Assembly: GCF_050948175.1 (NCBI RefSeq)
Contig: NC_135209.1
Location: 620,001-684,000 of the forward strand
DNA: 64,000 nucleotides
Direction of reading: 5' to 3'
DNA from: Xylocopa sonorina
Taxonomy: Eukaryota; Arthropoda; Insecta; Hymenoptera; Apidae
Under the pieces are notes generated by a model. The model did not search any database. It had not been told where the DNA came from and worked only from the letters and a program-made list of their open reading frames with translations. Shown here piece after piece: positions 45,591 to 55,284 of the stretch. Position 1 is the stretch's first letter. Every line of letters starts with the position of its first letter. Both the position numbers and the translations under genes were made by a program.

Positions 45591-45598
45591 AAATTATT

Positions 45599-47220
45599 AA
45601 TGGCAATTAAATATTTTTGCTAATATTTAATGAAGTTTAATAAAACATGTTAAACAAAGATGTGGCTGCGATTTGCACATATTACAGTATGTAGTAAATT
45701 GCTTTGTCATTTTCCTCGCTAACTGGCGTCCGAACATTTTTGTGCTTATGCTGTAACATTCAACACAATGTTCTCGTACTTCATGCGCCTTTCCTTCCTT
45801 CTTATGAAATTTGTGAATTCGTCTACTTGTATTGGCCCTAATTGGAGTCTTCTCATGTGAATGTCGTGTGAGAGCATTTACCAATTGGTTTCGGAATGTT
45901 GTAATTGACATCTTTCTTCCTGTTACATTTTGGAACATATGTAATGCATTGACGATGCAATATTCAAAAGAAGGTCGAATGCCAATTTTCTATACCATTT
46001 TAGTGACCGTCTAAGTGTACTCATTTGATCAGACAGATCAATCGCTGTTTTACCTTTATTATAATCAATAATAATTTTTGGTTTGCAGGATACCTCTGTT
46101 CTTGTTATTACGGATTTCATTTCGTCAGAATACTTGATCGAAAGAACTAAAGCATCCCTCTTGTCTTTCCACTTCATGATTGTAATCCCTCTACTGTTGT
46201 CTTGAGCAATGACTTCTCCGCGTCGCAGTTTGTCTGTCACAGCTTTATTTGGATTGCCTCTTCGATTTGGTCGAAGAATACCAACCTAATGCGTATTTTT
46301 TGTTATGAGTTTGTTTGCTAAATCCACACCCGTATAATAATTATCCGTGTATAAAGTATGGCCTTTGTGAAACACATTTTCATATAAATTCATGACAACA
46401 TTTGTGGGTGTTGTATTTTTTTTATCCAATGATTTGCCGGTGTAAATGCAAAGATTATTAGTGTAATGATTATCACAGCACAATTTAAGTATTTTTATCC
46501 CATATCTATGCTTTTTTTGTTTCATGTACTGTCTGAATATAATCCGTCCACGGAATGGTATTACCGTCTCGTCGATGCATAACATTTCAACGGAATCATA
46601 ATACTTTTTAAAATTTATTTTTAATTCTTTTATTAAAAATTCAACCTTTGAGAGACGATTGGAAGCATCCACTTTTGTATTGTCGGTAATATGCAACATT
46701 CTCAACAGAATTTGAAATCTGTCTCTACTCATAATTTTCCGCGGGAATGTACAATGGATCGATTGAATAAACAATGGATCCTTAAACCAATACAGATACA
46801 AAGATCGGAGCTTTACCAAAATCATCCACAAAACCACTCCAAAAAACTTCTTTATTTCGTCCTTATCTGTTGGCACCCACTTTTCAACACGTTTGGAAGC
46901 GATTGTACTTTGTGTCGCATAAATATTTGTTTGTTCACTTATATGTTGAAATAGTTTAATCGTCACATAAAGGCCGTAAAAATCTTCCACTGTGCTATAA
47001 TTTTGCATTTCTTCATGAGCGAGTTTGGCACCATGGGGACTTGAAAAAGGTATAATGTTTGGCTGGTTGCCTCGCCGATCAAACCAATGATTTGGATCAC
47101 TTGTCTCAGTATTCTTTAGTGAACTACTAGATGAATTGCAACTATCTGAAAATGGTAGTGGTGTTACACGCCGACATTTGCGTGGTACAAATGGCTTACT
47201 CGACGAGTTATTATCTGTTC
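45599..47220 (-). pseudogene. piggyBac transposase 2, nearly complete
   Basis: An open frame extends from about 47213 (no ATG until 47008) to 46286. It holds a Ser/Asp-rich N-terminal part, LFQHISEQTNIYATQ, DEIKKFFGVVLWM, RDRFQILLRMLHI, LCIDETVIPFRGR (first Asp) and TLYTDNYYTGVDLANKL (second Asp). One in-frame TAG at 46285-46283 precedes VGILRPNRRGNP. The same frame continues to 45923 with MKWKDKRDALVLS (third Asp). A frameshift near 45930 leads into 45938-45627 with the C-terminal cysteine domain (HCVECYSIST, YCNMCKSQPHLCLTCF). All three Asp are retained. Confidence 0.93.
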
Positions 47221-47399
47221 GTCATCTCACCATTTTTAGTACATGGATACCAAAACTTTTTCAAAATAGTTACTATAAAACTGAATTCTCTCTGCTGCAA
47301 TAGGTCTTTATACTCCCGTGGCTTTCTCAGAATGACTCTCACCTTGTATTTGCTCTTTCGCCTCTCTGACATTCCCCATCCCATTATCTTAAGTTTATA

Positions 47400-47840
47400 C
47401 ATTGTATACAAATGCATTGTTTGTATCATTTCGACAGTTCAAACGAAACGGATACAGTGTATCAAAGTTATCGTTTGTTTATTCCCATCAGTCAAGCGTT
47501 CGGCATCAAGTACTCACGCGCTGCCGCTTGAGAGAGAAATATAGCAAGATCGGCGTAGCACTGAACGTGCTAACAGTATTTTCGAAAGTGTGGACAATTG
47601 CGTTAACAGTAATTCTAAGTTTATAAAAACGGTCCTCAGTCCTAGCCGTGGAAATAATGGTGAAATGATAATATCTAAACATCGACATAAACCGATCGCA
47701 CTTCATCGCGTTTTTTATTTGATCGTTTGTATACATTTCCTTTTGAGACCAATATAATCTAATTTCAGGTAGGGGCGCTACAACCAATATAAGCAGGACA
47801 CCAATAAAAATGTTCAGTTCGTTCTCTGCCACAGGCTCCC
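47400..47840 (-). pseudogene. piggyBac transposase 3, N-terminal fragment
   Basis: 47832-47506 encodes ELNIFIGVLLILVVAPLPEI, LYWSQKEMYTNDQIKNAMKCDRF and FRYYHFT, the first part of a piggyBac DDE domain (DUF4371-unrelated, before the first Asp). It differs from elements 1 and 2 in sequence, so it is a separate insertion or lineage. It ends in non-piggyBac sequence below 47506. Confidence 0.85.
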
Positions 47841-47859
47841 TGGCTAGGTGGTGTTTAGA

Positions 47860-48845
47860 AGAAAAGAAAATTTTAAAGTATACAAGCAGATAAGCATAAT
47901 GCTATACACAAAAAATAACAACTTACTTTGAAACGTTGGAGTGAGATGCGCCGTCGCACAGCATCGAACATTAGAAATCTACTGTTTTGAAACGCAGGCG
48001 CTGTGAAGCGCCGTCCCGTTGCACGGACCTGTAGAATACACACTCTTTAGAAACGTAGAACAATATAAGTATAATGTTATGCATAGAAGATTTCAGCTTA
48101 CTTACTTTGAACGTTGGAGTATTGGACCTCTAATGTATTGACACGCAAACAATGCGAAGCGCCATCCTTTTGCATTGAACTGTAGATTTCACATTACATT
48201 TACAAGTGTAGAAGCAGACAAGCAAAATGATATGTTTAGAAGATTACAGCTTTCTTACTTTGAAACGTTGAAACGAGATGCGACGTCGCGTTATATGAAG
48301 TATTAAAAATCTGTAGCATCGACACGAAAACGCTATCCCCTTGCAAGGTGGTGTAAGTCTCACATTCTTTTGAAGTGTAGAAGCAGATAAACATAACGCG
48401 TTGCACAGAATGTTACATCCGAGCATGTAACATGAAATGAGATGACACATCGCGCTGAATGAAATACTGGAACTTTATTGCATCGGCTCGTAGATATCTA
48501 GAAACGCTATGCCGTTGGAAGGAAGGTTAGGATTCACATTCTTTTGAAGTATAGAAGCAGATAAGTATAATCCATTGCAAAATACGTTACAACTCACCTA
48601 CTTTGAAACGTTGAAATGAAATGCGCTATCGCGATCTATGATGCATAAGAACTGTAATGCGTTGGCACACGGAAACTATGAAACGCGATCGCGTTAAATG
48701 AAATATTCGTAATCTGATTCTTCTGAAGAGGAGTAGCAGACGAGCATATTGCATTGCATAGGGCATTACTGCTTACTTGCTTTGACACGTTGGAATGAAA
48801 TGCGTTATCGCGATACATGGAGCGTTACAACTCTATTTCTCCGAT
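47860..48845 (+). repeat. Satellite block, forward, mixed subfamilies
   Basis: Five to six units. 179-type text (AAGCATAATGCTATACAC, ACTTACTTTGAAACGTTGG) dominates, with 174-type parts at 48290-48540 (GACACGAAAACGCTATCCCCTTGCAAGG). Orientation flips near 48845. Confidence 0.9.
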
Positions 48846-49020
48846 ACTTACGAATCCTATGAATCGTACGGTTGCATGCAATGTGATGGCGTTTCATAGA
48901 GTCTGCGTGTCAGTGTACTAGAGTTCTAATGCATCATGAAACGCGAGAGCCCATTTCATTTCAACGTTTCAAGGTAAGTTTTCAGTAATGTTCTATGCAT
49001 TGCATTATACTTATCTGCTT
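48846..49020 (-). repeat. Satellite, one reverse unit
   Basis: Reads as reverse 179-type (GGCGTTTCATAGAGTCTGCG, CATTTCAACGTTTCAAGG, CTATGCATTGCATTATACTT) directly before family X copy 3. The family X copies at 9295 and 12185 are instead preceded by forward satellite. Confidence 0.85.
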
Positions 49021-49740
49021 CATCATCAACCCCTGGACTCAGGCAACCTGCCGCGCACGCCTACAGCACCGACAACCGGCAGTGTTCGCGTACACACACC
49101 CGCACGCGCTCACACGCACCAAGTACCGCTGTGTCACTCGAACCGACCGGTATACATGGCTCGCTCAGACCAGGCATCGCTGTTTCAATCTCACCGACGA
49201 GCAATACTGTCTCACTCCCACTAATAACTATATCTGCTTCGCTCGCACCAAAGACGAACACCCTTGTCTACCTCGCACCAGTGATTTCATCTTGCTGAAA
49301 GGGACAGTCGCAGCCCATAACCTCAATGGGAACTATTCCAATTCAGGGAGACGACATTAACAGAACCTGTATTCTACTTTTGCGCCTCTGATATACATAT
49401 ATATACTATATCCGGACTAATGTATTGCTGCATATAAGAATTCATATATCGAAGTTACACACGTTAAGGGTGTAAGACACGAACAACACACACGTAATTG
49501 TAAGTTCATGCTATACTACTTCTTTATACTATTTCATAAGTTAAACGCGAAAGACGCACCACTAGTCTCACCAGGAGACGTGAGTTCCCACTCGCTGGAC
49601 CGCATGCTCCTCGCAACGATCCGTTAATCCCCCACTCGCTGGACCACATGCTTTCATGATTTTTCTAGTTAATATTTTAAATTGGTATAAATATTAATAC
49701 ATATTTTATATTTTAGTTAATTCTAAATACAATATCCCCT
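49020..49740 (+). repeat. Unclassified dispersed repeat (family X), copy 3
   Basis: The GC-rich start with the approximately 27-bp minisatellite (49100-49270) and the AATGGGAACTATTCCAATTC block match copies 1 and 2. Downstream blocks are more diverged and shortened, and the GTGTCTCTTCC block is missing. The overlapping ORFs at 48988-49360 come from the minisatellite. Confidence 0.7.
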
Positions 49741-50014
49741 TATGATACTCCATTACATCTAAAATCCTATCAAATTTCATATCATTTCATGATGTTTTAA
49801 TTAAATATTTGAAATTGGTTTATATAATTACACTTATCATATATTTTCAATTCGCTTTCTCTCCATCGAGGTTTGCAAATCCCTCTTCGTTATTCTTGTA
49901 ATTGGTACTTTAGAAAGTATGTAGTACGTATTGATTGTCCGACGCTGAAAATACCTCGAACACTTCTGCTTTATGCAGCTTAGCGTACATGCAACCTCCT
50001 ATCAACATTATGTC
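49741..50014. other. AT-rich junction
   Basis: Nothing coding. 49750-49791 resembles the left flank of the TIR element at 35196-35243 and shows what that site looks like without the insertion. LINE copy B starts at about 50018. Confidence 0.5.
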
Positions 50015-50017
50015 TTA

Positions 50018-51600
50018 CTACCCCAGATTACGGATTTTTCGTTCAGGTCACCCGCGATTATTATTCTGTTTGCTTTCTGTCCTTTATCCATGTTAACCTC
50101 AATTTCGTTTATATATTCTTCGATTTCTTTCCGTTCCTGTTCGGCGAGAAGTAGTAGCTTATAATTCTTTTCCTTCGATAATTGCATGAACGATTCCGGT
50201 CGAGGAGTTCTTGGTGCCATATGTGCAAAATTGTCGATTAATGCGGGTTATCCATATCGCAGCGTCACCGGTCTAGTCCTGTAATCAGTATTCTTACATT
50301 TTCTGCATGAATTCTTGTACAATTCGGCATCTATTCAGATCGAATTGTAGGACTTTCAATTCCATATTCGTTTCTCGTTCTTTTCTATCAACGCCTTTCT
50401 GTAGGCCGGACAATAAAAGCTCCGGTAACGTGTCTGATGTACGGATTCCTTCTTCCTGCCTTGCTGCAGACGATACATTTCGGTTCATTTGCGATGCAAC
50501 CGATCATCGTATAAATCTGGGATCCGCATCTTCTACAAATTCTCCTACTATTTTTGACTTCTTCGCAATTTCTGCCGATATGTCCAAGTTTATGGCATTT
50601 GAAGCATCTCTCTATTCTCGGTAGCACTTTGCAGGGACAAGGTGTTATTGCTATTCTGAGCTGCTTGATCCTCTCCAAATCTTTGCTATATTTCTGTCCA
50701 AATTCAACTAACGTGACACGGTTGCCTATCCGCGATTGTTTTAACAAATTGTCGTTTATACCGCTATCTTTTCCTTCGATTATTTTTAGTGTTCGTTTTA
50801 TGTACTCCTTCATTTCTTCTCTGGTCACCTAACCATGATATATGACCCTTAGTTAGAGCATTATACTCGTACTGGTATGTTTTACTTCGAATACTTTTTC
50901 CAGAGTTCCTTTCATCTCATTTACTTTGTTCTCTATGCCTGTTTTTTGGTAAATTCTAGGATTATATCTCCCACTCTCGATTTCCCTGCGTCATCTTTTC
51001 GTATTTCTGTCGTTTCTCCTGCTGCTCCTCATCTCACTGCCTGTCCTCGAATGCTTCCTGCTCCTTTAATTGCTTCATTTTTCTCTGTACCGTTCGCCAC
51101 TAGTTTGATCTAGTGTTCGATGTCAGTCTCTTTTAGATGCCTGATGTCTCCATTAACGCTTTCTAATATGGCATTAGCTTCGCCATATCCTCGCTCATAT
51201 TATCTATCATTACGTCTGTTGTGTGGCTGCCTATCCTTCTATCTCAAAGTGTAGGCATTGTTCTTATCAGAAGCCTTTCCATTATCCTGCACTTACTTCG
51301 GCATCTGATGCTTCTCCTTCCGTGTCCGTGCTTCCTTCCGAGGCTTTCTTTTTCTCCTTTATATACACTTTCCGTATTTTTTTCTAATTCCCTATCCTTT
51401 TGTGTCATCGACAGGGGGCTTCGAACGGCCTGCCCAACCTTTACTCTTCTGCCAGGATCCGATGGGGCTGATTCCGAATCGCGAGCCAGCAGCACGTCTC
51501 AGCAGCATATGCAAGCAGCCTCGCTCAAGCCGGGGGTGGGTGCTGCAGGCCCTCCATCATCCTACTGTCTGCCCTAATGCGGGCAATGAACTCCTAGAGC
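50018..51600 (-). pseudogene. R1-clade LINE fragment, copy B (ORF1 and ORF2 start)
   Basis: 51495-51244 is the ORF1 amino-terminal part (RDSESAPSDPGRRVKVGQAV). 50828-50388 is the carboxy-terminal part: IKRTLKIIEGKDSGIND, then knuckles CFKCHKLGHIGRNC, CRRCGSQIYTMIGC and CIVC. 50220-50008 is the ORF2 start with LLLLAEQERKEIEEYI and the endonuclease motif IIIAGDLNEKSVIWGSK (GDLN holds the metal-binding Asp and Asn). ORF2 stops there, at the same position as in copy A. Confidence 0.85.
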
Positions 51601-52385
51601 CATTCAACTCACGCCAGCATCTATCTTATACTCTAACGGATTCGTAGTCACGCGTTTTCCATTAAGCATACCGCGATCAGTGATATTGATTCGTTCAATC
51701 TAAATTAATATTTTCTTTTTAAGTTTCTCGATTTTTTTACTTTCTCTCACGATATCGTCTATTTCGTTGTACCTTGCCCTTACGGTATGGTATATAATCT
51801 GTTGTTTCATATTTCTAGGATTTTCTCTTAATAAATGCAATGCTTCCACAGATTTTCTTTTTCTTTAGTTACATTGCTGTTAATTTATGCTTTCCACCCT
51901 CCACATTCCCACTCTACACCACCCCGGAACCGGCGTTATACGATTACTTCAGGATGGCGTCCCGGTCTCGTTACACCGAGATCGAGTGTTCTCTCTTGCA
52001 TCCGTTGATTTAGATATGTCAAATATTGAAGATTGTTCCCTCTTATCCTTTGTATCTTTCGAATTATGTTCTAGTTAGATGTATATTAGATACGCGTGGA
52101 TGTATCGGATTTCCGTACGTTTTTGCAGTCAATTTTATTCTTTTCCGACTGTTCCTTTTCATTTCACCAAAGGCGCTCCTGTATTTGATGCAGACCCACT
52201 CCGATTGAACCCGTCGATCATTACATTACATTACGCGAATAAACGTTCAATCGGAGCGGATCTCTGCCACTCCGTAACTGTGAAAGGCTTACTGTATAGC
52301 CTTATCCCTGGGAAAGTTGCAAAGGTTGCTTCTGAACCGAGATGGAAGTGTGCTTCTATTTGATTTAGTTAGATAACGTAGGGTT
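51601..52385 (-). other. Probable LINE 5' untranslated region, copy B
   Basis: Collinear with 2400-3154. The plus-strand ORF open in copy A is split here into 51887-52078 and 52079-52363 by indels, which argues against coding function. Confidence 0.5.
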
Positions 52386-52415
52386 CGGTTAGGTTAGGTT
52401 AGGTTGTGTTTGGGT
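52386..52415 (+). repeat. Short TTAGG-like tract, copy B
   Basis: GGTTAGGTTAGGTTAGGTTG (part of the tract) matches 3154-3190. The R1-type LINE starts about 20-30 bp further on. Confidence 0.6.
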
Positions 52416-52429
52416 TCTAAAGTTGTTGC

Positions 52430-53077
52430 ATTTGTGCATCAACATGTGCCATCCCCACCTCCTCCTGGTGGAACATGGTAACACCGAAATTTTCCGCTGG
52501 CTAACGGGGCTCTGGCTTTCAGGGATCGTGGAGCCCTAGTAGCCTCCGTGATACTCGGGGGCCATGCCGGCGGGATCTTCCGATCCTAGCAGGGCCTCCC
52601 TTGCCGGTAAGGCCCAGAGTTAAGGTTGTTATTGGTTGAAGCGGTCTCCCTCCTAGGGGCCACGGCCAATTCTGTTCGTGGTACGGGGAGCTGCGACCCC
52701 GGAATCCCATAGCTTGGCAGGGGTGGTGTTACCCCTGTCGTAATACCGTAAACCGGTGATCATGTATCGCCGGAGTGGGGGGCTTGCCTTAATTGGCCGG
52801 CCAGCGAGAGGATAAATCGCTATAAAATGTTCCTAGCCTCAAGATGCGGTACGGGGCGGTGGAGCACGCCCATTCCTCGCAGCTGGGCGGGGCCGGTAAG
52901 TGCACCTCTCTAGCGACCAATCCTGGGGATACTGGCGCTCCCCGGGTGTATAAGCCTTCCCTTGGCATGGCGGCTCTGTCAGGGGTGACCTCCTTTCCGA
53001 CCACGCTCGTGGGAACAATATGGAGAATTCTTCAACTTTGAAAAAACCTGGGAATAGACGAGAGGGCGGGGACTAGT
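52430..53077 (+). other. R1-type LINE 5' untranslated region
   Basis: The first 85 bp (ATGTGCCATCCCCACCTCC, then CTGGCTAACGGGGCTCTGG) recur in the short insert at 10613-10530, identifying them as the element's own 5' end. Promoters of non-LTR elements usually lie here; no specific motif was confirmed. Confidence 0.7.
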
Positions 53078-55276
53078 ATGGTCCGAATGCCCGGTGGGTC
53101 AGGGCCAGTTATAGTCTCGGACAGGGTGCGTAGTGCACTGGAGAAGGGGATCGTTGAAAAATTGGGAGATTCCTCCTACGATTCTGATACGTCTATGAGA
53201 TCGCTGCGAACCACATTTTCAGTGCAGCGACCTTGTCCGAAATCGAAAATGCGTGGGAGACCCCCAACGACAGGGGGGTATGTCGGCCTCGCTGAGGCAA
53301 AGAGGGCCTGCGTTCAGACGTAACGTGAGGCGGAGATGGTGGATCTCGAGGTGGAAATCCACCATGGCATAGGCATCTCGCCACCAGCGGGAAAATTGAC
53401 ATCGCGTGTGTCGGAAATGGTGGACTTCCTTCTGGAGCCAAGGAATAAGCCCCTGAAGGCTCACGGAGCTTGAGCCCTTGGGGAGGCCAATAAGATCGAA
53501 TTGACTGCGGCCAAATCGAGAAACAACAAGGGCACCATTCAGAGGGATCTAAGGGTTGGTGCCAGGTGCTTGAGGGCTGCCACCATCGAATTGGCACAGA
53601 GGGTGAAACGTCAGGCTACACCACAGTCGGATGAAAACATTGCTGCGCTGAAGGCGCAGTTAGAGGCCTTGCAAGCGGAAATTAAGAGCCTACAAGGCAG
53701 ACTCGGTGCATTGGAGAGGCTATCTCCAGGCCCGCCAACAATAATGGTAGCGAACCTGGAGATCGAGAGCCGCGCGAGGCTATCAGCAGCATCGTCCTTG
53801 AAGCAAGTGGGGACTCTGTCCCCACGCAATGGTGTCTCGGCACCCGAGTAGGAGACAGGGTCTGCACTACTCAATTAGGTAGCGGACCTGATAAACACCA
53901 GAATGGAGAGGATTTGTAGGGAGATCCTTCCTGCAAAGAAGAGGGACTCGATGCTCTCGAGTGGTCCGGTGACACAGGCCACCGAAGGCAAGACGATGAT
54001 GAAGAAACAGGACAAGAAAAAGAAAGGAAAGAGGGCTGTGGCTTCGAAAGCCAAGCAGCCGAGCACTACCCCATCATCTTCTGAAGTCATAAGTGTCCCA
54101 TCTGGGGCATCAAGACGGCTGGCGATTGTGTGCCAGGAAATGAAATGCTTGGCTGCAGCGGCACGAGCCCCATCAACTTCATCTAGAGCTGCAAAGGAGT
54201 GTACATGAGCCCAGGTGGTGGGAACAGAGGCCGCAAAGGCGGTCAAGAAGGCCCAATCGGCCCCTGCCCCACCGCCGAAGGCCCAGAAAGGAAAGAAGGC
54301 GGATGATAGGCCGAAGTTGGGTCGGCTGCCGCGTACAGTGGCGGTAGCACTGACCCTCCAGTCTGGCAGCAAGACCATGTATAGGGACGTTATAACTGCT
54401 GCCAGGCAGAGGGTGAAGCTGGCCGACGTTGGAATGAAAAATATAAGTCCCAAGAAGGCACGGACCATCGGGCTCCTTCTTGAAATTGCCGGTCCAGAGA
54501 AAGAGGTCAAGGCAATTGCCTTGGCTGAAAAGTTGCGCGAGGAGCCGGCCGGCGACGGCATCACGGTATCCAGGCCGAACAAGAAGGTGGATCTCCGCGT
54601 GCTCGGCCTGGACGAGTCGGTTACCTCAAATGAAGTGTCCGAGGCAATTGTCAACACCGGAGAGTGCCGGGTGGAGGAGATGAAGACCGGATTAAGCCGG
54701 TCTTCATCTAGAGGACTCGGCACCCTTTGAGGGCATTGCCCCATGGCGGTGGCCAAGGAAGTAGTCACTATCGGCGGCATCCGGTTGGGGTGGTGTGGCG
54801 CCCGCGTAGTGGCATTGAAAGCCCGCACGGAGCAGTATAACTGCTGCTGGGCTCTTGGGCATGTCCAGCAGCAATGCACTGCACAGGTGAACCGGTCGCC
54901 AGACCTGTGCCACAGGTGCGGTGAGACCGGCCACCAGGCGGGCCTTTGTTCCGCTGCCGCGCCGATATGCTTCGACTGCAAGGAGGCAGGGCGGCTCGCA
55001 GACCATCGGACGGGGGGCAAGTTTTGTTTCCCACCTAAGACCCGCCGTAACAGCAAGGGGGCACAGCCATCGCCGGCTGCGCAAAAGAAGGGAGGATTGA
55101 CAGGGAGAAACAAGAAACAAGTCACCAGTGTCCATCAAGGGTGTGGTGCATCGGCATCACTCACCACCGTGGGATGTTCCGGCCTTCGGATGGATACTGA
55201 AGACGAGATTGAGCGGGGAACTACACCCGTTCTGATGGATGATGCTGATCGGGGGGAGGCGATGTACACGGCATAA
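53078..55276 (+). pseudogene. R1-type LINE ORF1 (gag-like)
   Basis: Pieces in order: 53078-53323 (N-terminal); 53501-53851 with a coiled coil LKAQLEALQAEIKSLQGRL near residues 49-70; 53903-54208 and 54215-54730, Lys/Ala/Pro-rich then LGRLPRTVAVALTL and an RRM-like esterase-free region RVLGLDESVTSNEV; 54743-55276 with three zinc knuckles (CCWALGHVQQQC, CHRCGETGHQAGLC, CFDCKEAGRLADHRT...C). This is the nucleic-acid-binding particle protein of R1-clade LINEs. At least four frameshifts or stops. The long minus-strand ORF 53875-55125 is a GC-rich shadow. Confidence 0.87.
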
Positions 55277-55284
55277 CGTTCCGC

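Larger units (their letters stand above)
44440..45598 (-). mobile_element. piggyBac element 1, internally deleted
   Basis: On the minus strand it begins at TTAACCCTTTAAAATGTCAG (about 45598), the expected piggyBac terminus with a TTAA target. Three subterminal tandem repeats follow, then transposase text from KPGKNIVIDE (45420) to the carboxy-terminal cysteine domain (44446). Everything between the repeats and the first catalytic Asp region is missing, so this is an internal-deletion derivative. The other terminus was not located. Confidence 0.85.

Noticed and set aside
52386..52415. Chromosome end (telomere)
   Set aside because: Only a few imperfect TTAGG units, with long non-telomeric sequence on both sides.
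53875..55125. 416-codon minus-strand ORF
   Set aside because: It lies opposite the R1-type LINE ORF1, whose zinc knuckles are on the plus strand. GC-rich DNA has few stops, so this is a shadow.
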